Of a stretch of DNA of 64,000 bases, positions 53,323 to 59,922 are shown piece after piece. Numbering within the stretch: position 1 is the stretch's first letter; each line of letters starts with the position of its first letter. Source of the stretch: Corynebacterium callunae DSM 20147 (GTDB lineage Bacteria; Actinomycetota; Actinomycetes; Mycobacteriales; Mycobacteriaceae); the NCBI RefSeq assembly GCF_000344785.1, contig NC_020553.1, positions 21,024 through 85,023 of the forward strand, written 5' to 3'. Under the pieces are notes generated by a model, which was not told the DNA's origin, did not search any database, and saw only the letters and a list, made by a program, of their open reading frames with translations. Both the position numbers and the translations under genes were made by a program.

Positions 53323-53593
53323 ATTTTCTTACTATATAGGCGATTTTGAACGCTGGAAAGCGCTCCCGTTGGGCACGCCTGTGACCAGCGAAAACCGAAA
53401 GTCTGATTATCAGCCAACGATGTGGTGGTTTTTTGAGTGTCGCCAGGGGCGTCACTCAGTCGGGTAAAGTGAAACGACAGGCGGCATAAGGTGAATATCA
53501 ACTGGCGAAGCACAATGACATTTGTGTGCCAGGGAGTGGTACTGAGTTTGGAGGGTCTAGCTGAATAGACGATGACGCTGTATTGTGGCGCTC
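53323..53593. other. oriT: probable oriT region
   Basis: This 271-bp gap lies between the divergent relaxase gene and the small DNA-binding protein gene, the usual place for the origin of transfer. It holds a hairpin at 53434-53458 (TGAGTGTCGCC and GGCGTCACTCA, one mismatch) and further short inverted repeats such as CACAAATG/CATTTGTG (53513-53532). The nick site cannot be fixed from sequence. Confidence 0.6.
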
Positions 53594-53962
53594 ATGGCAC
53601 AACCACGGAAAACTCGATCCTCAAAACCTGACATTCGTAAGAGGCTTCTCGAACAAGAACGCGCACGTATGGAAGCTCGCGTTGACATGATGTCTACCAT
53701 CGTTGCCGCGATTGCCGACATCGACGATTTAACGCTGAAAGCATCAGCTGCAATTGGTGATCTTCAAGACCTTGGAGTAACTCATGCTGACATTGAACTA
53801 GCAACGGGGATTTCTTCATCGAGAATTGCTAAGATTCGTCGTGAAGCTGCCGCGCTTGATCACGATGATTCTGATAATGAGGACAACTCACAATCACCAG
53901 ATGCTGACAACGATCAAGAAGATAAAGGCGAGCTTGTGTCGCGTCAGGACTCTGGCAAGTAA
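53594..53962 (+). CDS. small DNA-binding relaxosome-type protein
   Basis: This 122-residue product starts at the ATG at 53594. A basic N-terminus (AQPRKTRSSKPDIRKRLLEQERARMEARV) and a long helix precede a helix-turn-helix-like stretch (LGVTHADIELATGISSSRIAKIRREAAALD, about residues 68-97). The tail is very acidic. Encoded divergently from the relaxase across the putative oriT, it fits a relaxosome accessory protein that binds oriT. No named family is recognised. Confidence 0.6.
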   Translation: MAQPRKTRSSKPDIRKRLLEQERARMEARVDMMSTIVAAIADIDDLTLKASAAIGDLQDLGVTHADIELATGISSSRIAKIRREAAALDHDDSDNEDNSQSPDADNDQEDKGELVSRQDSGK

Positions 53963-53976
53963 GCATCCTAAGTCTC

Positions 53977-54495
53977 ATGTCCTCCTCCACTCCGCGTGAA
54001 CGTCTTCCAGTGACAACTTCGAGGGATCTGAATCCAACTCCTGAAGCTATCAAGCGGTTCTGGAGCAACGTGGTCAAAGGTCCAGATGATCAGTGCTGGA
54101 TCTGGATTGGACCAATCTCTACCCCTGATGGATATGGTCGATTTAGTTGGCAAGTTAATCGTCAGCGTCGAACACTTTCAGCTCATCGCTTTGCTCTCCT
54201 TATCGCTCGTGGCGAGGAACTTCCATCTCGAGCAGTGGGTGAGCATTATTGTTGCGAGCCCTTGTGTGTGCGAGTCGACGACAAGCATCTTCGTATAGCG
54301 ACACAACAAGAAAATATTGAATGGGCTGTGTTTCGTGGTCGTCATGTTGGCAACCGTCCAGGTGCTGGAAGTGATCACCGCGCACAACGCTCTCAGCGTG
54401 TACGCGATGCGGTGAAAGATGGATGGAATGCTCAACGGTTAATACAGGCTCGTTCGGATCTTGTTCCTAACGATGATCAGCTTCCTCTGTGGTAG
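53977..54495 (+). CDS. HNH-type endonuclease-like protein
   Basis: The product is 172 residues. The pattern CWIWIGPISTPDGYGRFSW, SAHRFALLIARGEELP, GEHYCCEPLCVRVDDKHLRIATQQENIEW (about residues 40-115) is that of HNH endonucleases of the homing/phage kind. In the usual form the second part reads H-x-C-x(n)-C and N-P-x-H-L; here cysteines and KHL are kept and one histidine site appears as GEHYCC. It follows the relaxosome gene by 14 bases, and may aid nicking or be a selfish nuclease that stayed. Confidence 0.65.
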   Translation: MSSSTPRERLPVTTSRDLNPTPEAIKRFWSNVVKGPDDQCWIWIGPISTPDGYGRFSWQVNRQRRTLSAHRFALLIARGEELPSRAVGEHYCCEPLCVRVDDKHLRIATQQENIEWAVFRGRHVGNRPGAGSDHRAQRSQRVRDAVKDGWNAQRLIQARSDLVPNDDQLPLW

Positions 54496-54515
54496 CCTGG
54501 CGCCTATACCTCGGC

Positions 54516-54562
54516 AACACAAACAAAACCCACCCCGTTTTTGGGTGGGTTTTGTTTGTGTT
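54516..54562. terminator. convergent terminator
   Basis: A 20-bp perfect stem (AACACAAACAAAACCCACCC with its complement) has a seven-base loop. It lies between the rightward HNH-like gene and the leftward DnaB-N-like gene and serves both. Confidence 0.85.
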
Positions 54563-54565
54563 GCG

Positions 54566-55126
54566 TTATTTTTTACTTGGCTCTTTCACGAGCTTTGCAA
54601 ACTCGGTGCGTCTGCTCCATGCTCGACGCTGTGCCTTTCCGTGTTCCACCATGATGGAAAACAGTTGATTTTCAGGTGCGTGTTCCGCTGCGTGGGCTAG
54701 TGCCTGTGTCATGGTATGAAATTGCCGCCGATACGATGTGGACAAAACCTGCTCGGCGTACCAATGTGCTTGCTCCGGCAGCGCACCCAGGTGAACTAAA
54801 TCCGCGATAAACATCTGGTGACTGCCGCCTGGCCACGGCTCGGTCGTTCCTGCTGCGCTGATTCTCCCGGCGATGGTTGCGGGGTGGACTGGTTTCTCAT
54901 CAGACACATGCTGCGCAATGATGGAGAACAGTCGAGCGTAAGAAGGGTTATAAAAATCTTGAGGGTCAACGTAATCCACCACGAATCGCGTTGTGGGTGT
55001 GCCGGTCTCCATCCACAACAGCGCGCACAGCAATAAGGCTTCTGGATCAATGGCCATATCGGGAAGCGTTAACGCCTCATCGTATGGTTCGTCCATCTCT
55101 GGTGCTGCCTGTGGCTCGGTGTTCAT
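54566..55126 (-). CDS. DnaB N-terminal-domain-like protein
   Basis: This 186-residue product has EALLLCALLWMETGTPTTRFVVDYVDPQDFYNPSYARLFSIIAQH and HPATIAGRI (about residues 28-90), the order seen in the N-terminal domain of replicative helicase DnaB. The RecA-like ATPase part is absent. Such short forms may bind primase or DnaB and steer replication. The ATG at 55126 has TAGGAG upstream. It is the last gene of a leftward cluster with the next two. Confidence 0.65.
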   Translation of the reverse strand: MNTEPQAAPEMDEPYDEALTLPDMAIDPEALLLCALLWMETGTPTTRFVVDYVDPQDFYNPSYARLFSIIAQHVSDEKPVHPATIAGRISAAGTTEPWPGGSHQMFIADLVHLGALPEQAHWYAEQVLSTSYRRQFHTMTQALAHAAEHAPENQLFSIMVEHGKAQRRAWSRRTEFAKLVKEPSKK

Positions 55127-55141
55127 GGTGGTCTCCTAGTG

Positions 55142-55642
55142 TTATCGCCTGGTGATGGGGATCAGGTATGCCTCGTCATCAGTGCGTTCATACTCGTCCT
55201 CTGTTGCCACGATGGTGTAGCCAGCTGCGTGTAGTCGCTCACGCAGTGAGCGTGGTCTTGTGCTGGGGTTATGCGGGTTGCGGCGAAGTTGCCCAACCTG
55301 ATGCAAATTGCGGGTGGTTGATTGCCACAGCGTAATAACATCGGGATTGGACAATTTGCTTACTTCGGCAAAGTCCGCGTTGGGAATGTAGCCTACGATG
55401 GGGCCCGCCTTAGCCGTGAAGGTATCAATATCTTCCTGGCGAAGGGCCTCAATGTCTAGATCGTTGTCGGCAATTAGTTTGTCCGCGTATGCATGAGCAG
55501 CAGCAACATAAAAAGCATTTTTACTCAGGGAACCGGCTCGAAACTCTAGTGCGGCAAGCACTTGGTCAAAACGGTGTTTATCTGCTGGTGTTAGTTTGAC
55601 GGGAAACTTATAGACCTTGTTGTCGTTGTCGTGGGTGCTCAT
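55142..55642 (-). CDS. uncharacterised protein with ribbon-helix-helix-like start
   Basis: This 166-residue product starts at the ATG at 55642 inside the stop of the upstream gene (TAATG). The front part (VYKFPVKLTPADKHRFDQVLAALEFRAGSLSKNAFYVAAAHAYADKLI) has a strand-helix-helix order like a ribbon-helix-helix DNA-binding domain. The later part is not recognised. The three genes 54566-55950 are probably one operon linked to replication of the transferred strand. Confidence 0.58.
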   Translation of the reverse strand: MSTHDNDNKVYKFPVKLTPADKHRFDQVLAALEFRAGSLSKNAFYVAAAHAYADKLIADNDLDIEALRQEDIDTFTAKAGPIVGYIPNADFAEVSKLSNPDVITLWQSTTRNLHQVGQLRRNPHNPSTRPRSLRERLHAAGYTIVATEDEYERTDDEAYLIPITRR

Positions 55643-55950
55643 TAGTTGTCCTTGGGTGCTTTCTTCAGCAGAGAAATGCCTGTGCCATGGCATGTGAGGT
55701 CGTTGACAAGGCGCCCAAGACTGTCTTTCGTGGTTCCGATCTTGAGTGTGAACTCGTCGCCGTGCACTTCCACTACGTCTCCACGGGCATACGTGGCGCG
55801 AATTTTTTCAGCATCCTCTTCGATGTAACTCATGCGGATAGAAAAATTGGTGTTGCGTCGGCTGACCAACACTTCAACGATGACAGGAACAACTGCGTCA
55901 GCACTGCCCTCCTCGTTGGTGATACTGATTATTTCTCCGCGTAGTTTCAT
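55642..55950 (-). CDS. small beta-rich hypothetical protein
   Basis: This 102-residue product starts at the ATG at 55950 (MKLRGEIISITNEE). Strand-rich segments (VVPVIVEVLVSRRNTNFSIRM, GDVVEVHGDEFTLKIGTT) suggest an OB-fold or similar single-stranded DNA-binding shape. The start is supported by AAGGGC upstream. Coupled to the next gene by TAATG overlap. Function is unknown. Confidence 0.55.
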   Translation of the reverse strand: MKLRGEIISITNEEGSADAVVPVIVEVLVSRRNTNFSIRMSYIEEDAEKIRATYARGDVVEVHGDEFTLKIGTTKDSLGRLVNDLTCHGTGISLLKKAPKDN

Positions 55951-56032
55951 GCCCTTATATGCCTTTGCTTCTCTACGCTGGGGCTGCCCCTCCGTGCGGA
56001 CTCCGCAGAGACACAGCCCCAGCTGATATGAA

Positions 56033-56058
56033 GTGCAGCTCCTTGGTTGGAGCTGCAC
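56033..56058 (-). terminator. hairpin after the 115-residue gene
   Basis: GTGCAGCTCC and GGAGCTGCAC form a perfect 10-bp stem with a six-base loop, six bases behind the stop of the leftward gene 56065-56412. There is no strong T-run, so termination may be partial. Confidence 0.5.
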
Positions 56059-56064
56059 TGTGCT

Positions 56065-56412
56065 CTACATGAGCGCCGTTTCTAGGATCTCATGGACTTG
56101 TTCGTCGGTTAATCCGACGCACTCACCCTCATCATTGCTTGCACAGATCACCACGGTGCCCACCAGTGGCCAGTTCAATCGGTTGCCGGTGATCTCTTCA
56201 AAGACCTCGGTGGCTCGGAAGTTATCAACGAAGCGACCTTCTTCGTCCATCCAGAACACGATGTCAGTGCTTTCATCGTCTTGGCTTGGTGCGGTGACTG
56301 ATTCGACCCATTGTGCTCCTGTTGCTGCACGTAGCTCTTCTAGCTCGATAATGCCGGCTACTGGCTGCATAAGCAGTTTTTCTTGACTATCAATCACGAT
56401 CATGGTGTTCAT
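56065..56412 (-). CDS. leader-cassette gene 1: acidic DUF3846-like protein
   Basis: This 115-residue, strongly acidic product starts at the ATG at 56412, eight bases behind AGGAGG. It has IIELEELRAATGAQWVESV, TDIVFWMDEEGRFVDNFRATEVFEEITGN and LNWPLVGTVVICASNDEGECVGLTDEQ, which resembles DUF3846-type phage and plasmid proteins. The gene has its own promoter and leader shared with two further genes. Small acidic proteins expressed early in the recipient are often DNA mimics that block restriction; that role is only a guess here. Confidence 0.6.
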   Translation of the reverse strand: MNTMIVIDSQEKLLMQPVAGIIELEELRAATGAQWVESVTAPSQDDESTDIVFWMDEEGRFVDNFRATEVFEEITGNRLNWPLVGTVVICASNDEGECVGLTDEQVHEILETALM

Positions 56413-56417
56413 GGTGT

Positions 56418-56527
56418 TCTCCTCCTCGGAGAGTTGGGGTGTGCGATCAGGGTTTCTTTTTCCCTTGATCTACCTTTAACTATACACCCATTTAAGGTGA
56501 CTTGCAATATTTTAACCAGGTTATTTA
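56418..56527 (-). promoter_or_regulatory. repeated promoter/leader cassette, copy 1
   Basis: On the minus strand, a -35 TTGCAA (56502-56507) and -10 TATAGT (56479-56484) are 17 bases apart. A leader of about 60 bases follows, with a GATCAAGGG ... CCCTGATC hairpin and the AGGAGG ribosome site. The sequence is repeated almost unchanged before genes at 57337 and 58169. Confidence 0.8.
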
Positions 56528-56581
56528 CTAATAATTTGCACTTTTCAATACGGGTACACATGTTTACATTGAGAATATATC

Positions 56582-56631
56582 TGCCCAATTGTATCCATAT
56601 GGGCATATGCCTATATGGATACAATTGGGCA
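56582..56631. repeat. 50-bp palindrome with CATATG core, upstream of cassette 1
   Basis: Arms of 25 bases starting TGCCCAATTGTATCCATATG meet at 56606/56607 with one mismatched pair. The core GGGCATATGC is the same as in the sites above cassettes 2 and 3 and near parA. In single-stranded form it would fold into a very stable hairpin. Confidence 0.75.
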
Positions 56632-56642
56632 TCTCGCAATGA

Positions 56643-56651
56643 TTATCCACA
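56643..56651 (+). other. consensus DnaA box
   Basis: TTATCCACA matches the DnaA-box consensus exactly. It lies between the 50-bp palindrome and the small-RNA unit. A single box can occur by chance. Confidence 0.35.
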
Positions 56652-56656
56652 TCTCA

Positions 56657-56743
56657 TATAAAGTGGTGTCACTCCCCGTACAAGTGGGGATGTTCCGGTT
56701 GAACACCCCAGAATGTTTTTATCCCCACTTCGGTGGGGTTTTT
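56657..56743 (+). ncRNA. small-RNA unit with a solitary type I-E CRISPR-repeat-like hairpin
   Basis: A -10 box TATAAA (56657-56662) is followed a few bases later by a 29-base segment (56669-56697, TCACTCCCCGTACAAGTGGG and GATGTTCCG). It aligns without gaps to type I-E repeats of the E. coli kind: TCCCCG at positions 5-10, GGGGAT at 18-23, CCG at the end, with the stem kept through two G-U pairs. After 25 bases comes a terminator: CCCCAC, TTCG loop, GTGGGG, five T (56723-56743). No second repeat and no cas genes are near. It could be an RNA anti-CRISPR or a remnant. No clear -35 is seen. Confidence 0.55.
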
Positions 56744-56839
56744 CATTTCCTCCACCTGACATTTCAACCCAGCAGGCATGAAATACCTGAATGGTGTGCG
56801 TTATCCAGTCGCACCCCTGGCCAATCTACCTAGCGAGAA

Positions 56840-57337
56840 TTACTCCCTGCCCCATAGCCCCTTGCTTTCAAGGTAACGCTGTGCACCAATCTCCTTCCAA
56901 TGGAAGTGCCCCTCGCGCAGTGCCTGCATCATGGAGGTATAAAGATCGAGCACATCTATTGGCCTTACACCAATCTTTTTGGAGAAGTTGTCGATAATCC
57001 CACGCTGTGCGTTGTAGTTATTTGCCTGCTTGTAATTAAGCTCGGCAAGTCCCTGGTCTCCACTCAACTTCGCCCACTGCGCACGTTCTTTAAAGGCGAC
57101 TTCATGCACGAGCAGTTCAGTAACTTCGATGCCGGCAAGCACCCTTTGATTATCAACATCCACCATGGGTGGCTGGTTGGGAGTTTCGGCAGTTGCCAAG
57201 GGGAATCCGTAGGCCTTAGTGACGAATTCATCAGCCTGCCCCTGCGTTAAGGTCTCAAAATCGACACCATCTGGGTCAATGTCGATAAGGCGCAGGATAT
57301 TCGCCTTTAGGAAGTGCCGCTGCTGGAAAGTAAGCAT
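56840..57337 (-). CDS. leader-cassette gene 2: uncharacterised protein
   Basis: This 165-residue soluble product starts at the ATG at 57337, four bases behind AGGAGG of the repeated leader. It is helical, with FLKANILRLIDIDPDGVDFETLTQGQADEFVTKAYGFPLAT and VTELLVHEVAFKERAQWAKL. No family is recognised. It shares the promoter/leader with two unrelated genes, so it belongs to the same regulated set. Confidence 0.6.
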   Translation of the reverse strand: MLTFQQRHFLKANILRLIDIDPDGVDFETLTQGQADEFVTKAYGFPLATAETPNQPPMVDVDNQRVLAGIEVTELLVHEVAFKERAQWAKLSGDQGLAELNYKQANNYNAQRGIIDNFSKKIGVRPIDVLDLYTSMMQALREGHFHWKEIGAQRYLESKGLWGRE

Positions 57338-57338
57338 G

Positions 57339-57495
57339 TCTCCTCCTCGGAGAGTTGGGGTGTGCGATCAGGGTTTCTTTTTCCCTTGACCTACCTTTAA
57401 CTATACACCCATTTAAGGTGACTTGCAAGACTTTAACCAGGTTATTTAGTATTTTATTGCATCTACACTATTATGGTCATATGGGCATATGAACC
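57339..57495 (-). promoter_or_regulatory. repeated promoter/leader cassette, copy 2
   Basis: -35 TTGCAA at 57423-57428 and -10 TATAGT at 57400-57405 are spaced 17 bases apart. The leader is the same as in copy 1 except single-base changes. Upstream lies the CATATG-type site TCATATGGGCATATGA (57477-57492). Copies 2 and 3 are alike for almost 160 bp, copy 1 for about 110 bp. Confidence 0.8.
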
Positions 57496-57527
57496 TACTT
57501 TCCATACATCTTCCTGTCATAGAAATA

Positions 57528-57573
57528 CTCCCCATTGGTTGATGTCTAATTTCTTAGTTCAACCAATAGGGAG
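57528..57573 (-). terminator. hairpin after leader-cassette gene 3
   Basis: CTCCCCATTGGTTGA pairs with TCAACCAATAGGGAG (one mismatch) across a 16-base loop, 23 bases behind the stop of the leftward gene 57597-58169. A likely transcription stop that isolates it from cassette 2. Confidence 0.55.
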
Positions 57574-57596
57574 CGATTCAACAGTCGGGAGTCAAT

Positions 57597-58169
57597 TTAG
57601 AACGTGATAGTCCATGTCATATCTGACGCGTAGCACAGATTCTCGATCGACAAGCGGGAAGCTCCTGGCTCCATTGAACGCCACACAAGATCCACTAGAG
57701 AATGCTTAGGGTGCAGGTCGGTAGATATAGAGAGAATGTCGTACGCCTCTTCCTCCTGCCCAGTTACCAGCTTGGCAAGCGCTGCACATACGAGGGCATT
57801 GGCTTGAACCTCCCCTCCGGAGTGGCGGATTAAAGCTCGCAAAGCAGTGTGTGCAGCCTCAGCGCGTTCGCAGATGGTACGCAAGGCCATATCTCGCAGC
57901 ATGGTGGAACCCATAAAGAAAGCTCCACCATTAAGAACGGCAACATTGTCTTCCAGCTTTTCAATGCTGCAACCTTCCGCCATATCAATCCAGCGCTGGA
58001 GACTCCGCTGCAAGGCTTCCTTCTTCTCCAGCACATCCCCAGTTTCGTACTGCAAAGAATTCAGAAATTTATCCGCCCGATAGGCCATGTCATTAGCGTC
58101 CGCGCCATATGGCGTAAAAATGGTTGACTCAATCAGGTCGGACAGGTTTAGGGAAAAGGTGTTACTCAT
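57597..58169 (-). CDS. leader-cassette gene 3: DUF4192-like protein
   Basis: This 190-residue product starts at the ATG at 58169, eight bases behind AGGAGG. Its C-terminal half (RAEAAHTALRALIRHSGGEVQANALVCAALAKLVTGQEEEAYDILSISTDLHPKHSLVDLVWRSMEPG in outline) resembles the tail of DUF4192 proteins of actinobacteria (helical, GEVQANALVCAAL, HSLVDLV). The front part is shorter than in that family. Function is unknown. It is controlled by the same leader as the two genes downstream. Confidence 0.58.
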   Translation of the reverse strand: MSNTFSLNLSDLIESTIFTPYGADANDMAYRADKFLNSLQYETGDVLEKKEALQRSLQRWIDMAEGCSIEKLEDNVAVLNGGAFFMGSTMLRDMALRTICERAEAAHTALRALIRHSGGEVQANALVCAALAKLVTGQEEEAYDILSISTDLHPKHSLVDLVWRSMEPGASRLSIENLCYASDMTWTITF

Positions 58170-58174
58170 GAAGA

Positions 58175-58333
58175 TCTCCTCCTCGGAGAGTTGGGGTGTG
58201 CGATCAGGGTTTCTTTTTCCCTTGATCTACCTTTAACTATACACCCATTTAAGGTGACTTGCAAGACTTTGACCAGGTTATTTAGTATTTTATTACATCT
58301 ACACTATTATGGTCATATGGGCATATGCACATA
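58175..58333 (-). promoter_or_regulatory. repeated promoter/leader cassette, copy 3
   Basis: -35 TTGCAA at 58259-58264 and -10 TATAGT at 58236-58241, again 17 bases apart, with the same hairpin and ribosome site as copies 1 and 2. The CATATGGGCATATG element lies at its upstream end (58314-58327). Confidence 0.8.
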
Positions 58334-58595
58334 TAGGCATAGATGTACGCCCCCTCCTCTTATTACTTTTTTGGACTCAAGGAAAGTGCGAAGCACCATA
58401 CGTAGGATCAGGGTCGGACTGTCCAGAGACCGTGGAATAAATAGCGAGGCACGAGCGGTTTATGCCGCGAAAGCTCTTGACAGGTAGACACTGACCCGTA
58501 GAATGCCGAAGGTTTCCTTTGAGGCCACAAAAGAAATAAGACCCCCGACCTAGCGATCGGAGACGCACCTCATAATGCTCACATCATGGGCGTGA
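58334..58595. other. gene-poor gap before the resolvase 3' end
   Basis: No convincing gene is seen. Short frames lack ribosome sites. GC content rises compared with the leader cassette. A dyad CGATCGGAG near 58553 and the phrase TTTGAGGCCACAAAAG near 58518 are the only noticed items. The stretch may hold the tail of an old insertion. Confidence 0.3.
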
Positions 58596-59750
58596 TTATT
58601 TCTGATTTTCCGCAGTGTTCTCAGCCAGTGTCCGGTACAGAGTCGCTCTTGAAACACCGAAGTCCTCAGCGATCTGGGTTTTCGACTCCCCCGCCGCAAC
58701 ACGCGCCTTAGCATCCACCACCTGCTCTGCGGTTAACGCCTTTTTCCGCCCGGTGTATTTGCCGGCCTTCTTTGCCAACGCAATCCCCTCAGCCTGACGC
58801 TCCCGAATAATGGAACGCTCAAACTCCGCAAACGACCCCAGCACACCCAACATAAGCTGCGCACGAGGATCAGATTTTTCAGATGAAAACGAGAGATTCT
58901 CTTTCAGAAACTCCACACTCGCCCCCTTAGCAGTGATCTGACTAATCAGTTGTTGCAAATCCACCAGTGATCTAGCGAGACGATCAATCGAAGCCACCAC
59001 TAAAGTGTCACCAGCACGCAGATATGCCAGACAATCTTCTAGGCCTTGGCGGTCTTTGCGTGAACGGGCGGAGATCTTGTCCATAAATTCTCGATCCACG
59101 TGTCCAATGGATTCCCGCTGGCGATCCACATGCTGGTCAGCACTTGATACTCGCACATAGGACACTCGTTGACCTTGCGTTTTCTCAACCACAGGTGTGT
59201 TCTCCTGTGCTGGAGTTTCTGGCGCTTGCTCCTGTGGAACCGCAGTCGCAGATAGTGGTGTCGCAGCCGCAGGTGAGACGTCTTGAGCTGCACTGTCTAC
59301 AGCTTTTGTCTCCACTGCGTTGTCCTGGCCTGCGGCAGTGTCCTTTTTGAGAGCTTCTTTAAGCTGTTCGGGGGATTTCCACCCGGCTCTCGCTCCACCG
59401 TCAAAGATGATGTCGCTGGTTATAAACTGCTCGACCTTGGACCACTTCTTGTTACCCTCATATATTTTCGCTCTTGTGTAATGGGTGTACACGCGACTGA
59501 CCTTGAGGCGGCCTTTAACGGTGCCGTTGGGTGCCCAGGTGGCATGGCTCCGGTTGTGGGAATATTGATCCCAGCGTTCTCCCCCATCGTCGAGAATGAG
59601 ATTGGTATCGACTGATGCTGTTTTATAGTCCCAATCTCGACCGTTGTTTATGGGGTAATGAATCTGTGTTGTCTTTTTGCCCTTGCGGACAATCTGAATT
59701 TTATGGGTGGGAACACCCATCTCATTTAGCAGGGTTCCGAGTCGTGGCAT
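58596..59750 (-). CDS. serine recombinase (resolvase/invertase) with extra N-terminal domain
   Basis: This 384-residue product starts at the ATG at 59750 with AAAGGGAA upstream. The first 130 residues (LNEMGVPTHKIQIVRKGKKTTQIHYPINNGRDW ... KWSKVEQFITSDIIF) are not part of normal resolvases. A Pro/Ala/Gln linker follows. The catalytic domain begins YVRVSSADQHVDRQ (nucleophile Ser, about 197), then DRLARSLVDLQQLI (Arg pair, about 260), GSFAEFERSIIRERQAEGI, and a helix-turn-helix (ESKTQIAEDFGVSRATLYRTL) at the end. Ordinary resolvases have about 185 residues. It likely resolves multimers or cointegrates at the adjacent sites. Confidence 0.82.
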   Translation of the reverse strand: MPRLGTLLNEMGVPTHKIQIVRKGKKTTQIHYPINNGRDWDYKTASVDTNLILDDGGERWDQYSHNRSHATWAPNGTVKGRLKVSRVYTHYTRAKIYEGNKKWSKVEQFITSDIIFDGGARAGWKSPEQLKEALKKDTAAGQDNAVETKAVDSAAQDVSPAAATPLSATAVPQEQAPETPAQENTPVVEKTQGQRVSYVRVSSADQHVDRQRESIGHVDREFMDKISARSRKDRQGLEDCLAYLRAGDTLVVASIDRLARSLVDLQQLISQITAKGASVEFLKENLSFSSEKSDPRAQLMLGVLGSFAEFERSIIRERQAEGIALAKKAGKYTGRKKALTAEQVVDAKARVAAGESKTQIAEDFGVSRATLYRTLAENTAENQK

Positions 59751-59762
59751 GATATTCCCTTT

Positions 59763-59882
59763 TGTCTCATTAGGGTTATTGGCTTTAATGAGAAGTGTAT
59801 CAAAATTAAGAATTGGGACATAGTGATACAGCAAAAATGTTTCTGAACAACATGTCTCATTAGGGTATACCCTATTGAGACA
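59763..59882. other. res site: three-part res-like recombination region
   Basis: Upstream of the resolvase start are three dyad elements: 59763-59795 (TGTCTCATTAGGG ... TAATGAGAAG, long spacer), 59796-59830 (TGTATCA ... TGATACA) and 59853-59882 (near-perfect 30-bp palindrome TGTCTCATTAGGGTAT and its partner). In Tn3-type systems site I, the crossover point, is farthest from the resolvase gene and site III nearest, which is the arrangement here. Confidence 0.6.
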
Positions 59883-59922
59883 GTTTCAATTTATAAATTC
59901 GCGAGTCCAGAACATCAATAGG

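Noticed and set aside
56668..56744. A short CRISPR array
   Set aside because: Only one repeat-like unit is seen and the next stem-loop is a terminator with a different sequence, so there is no array.
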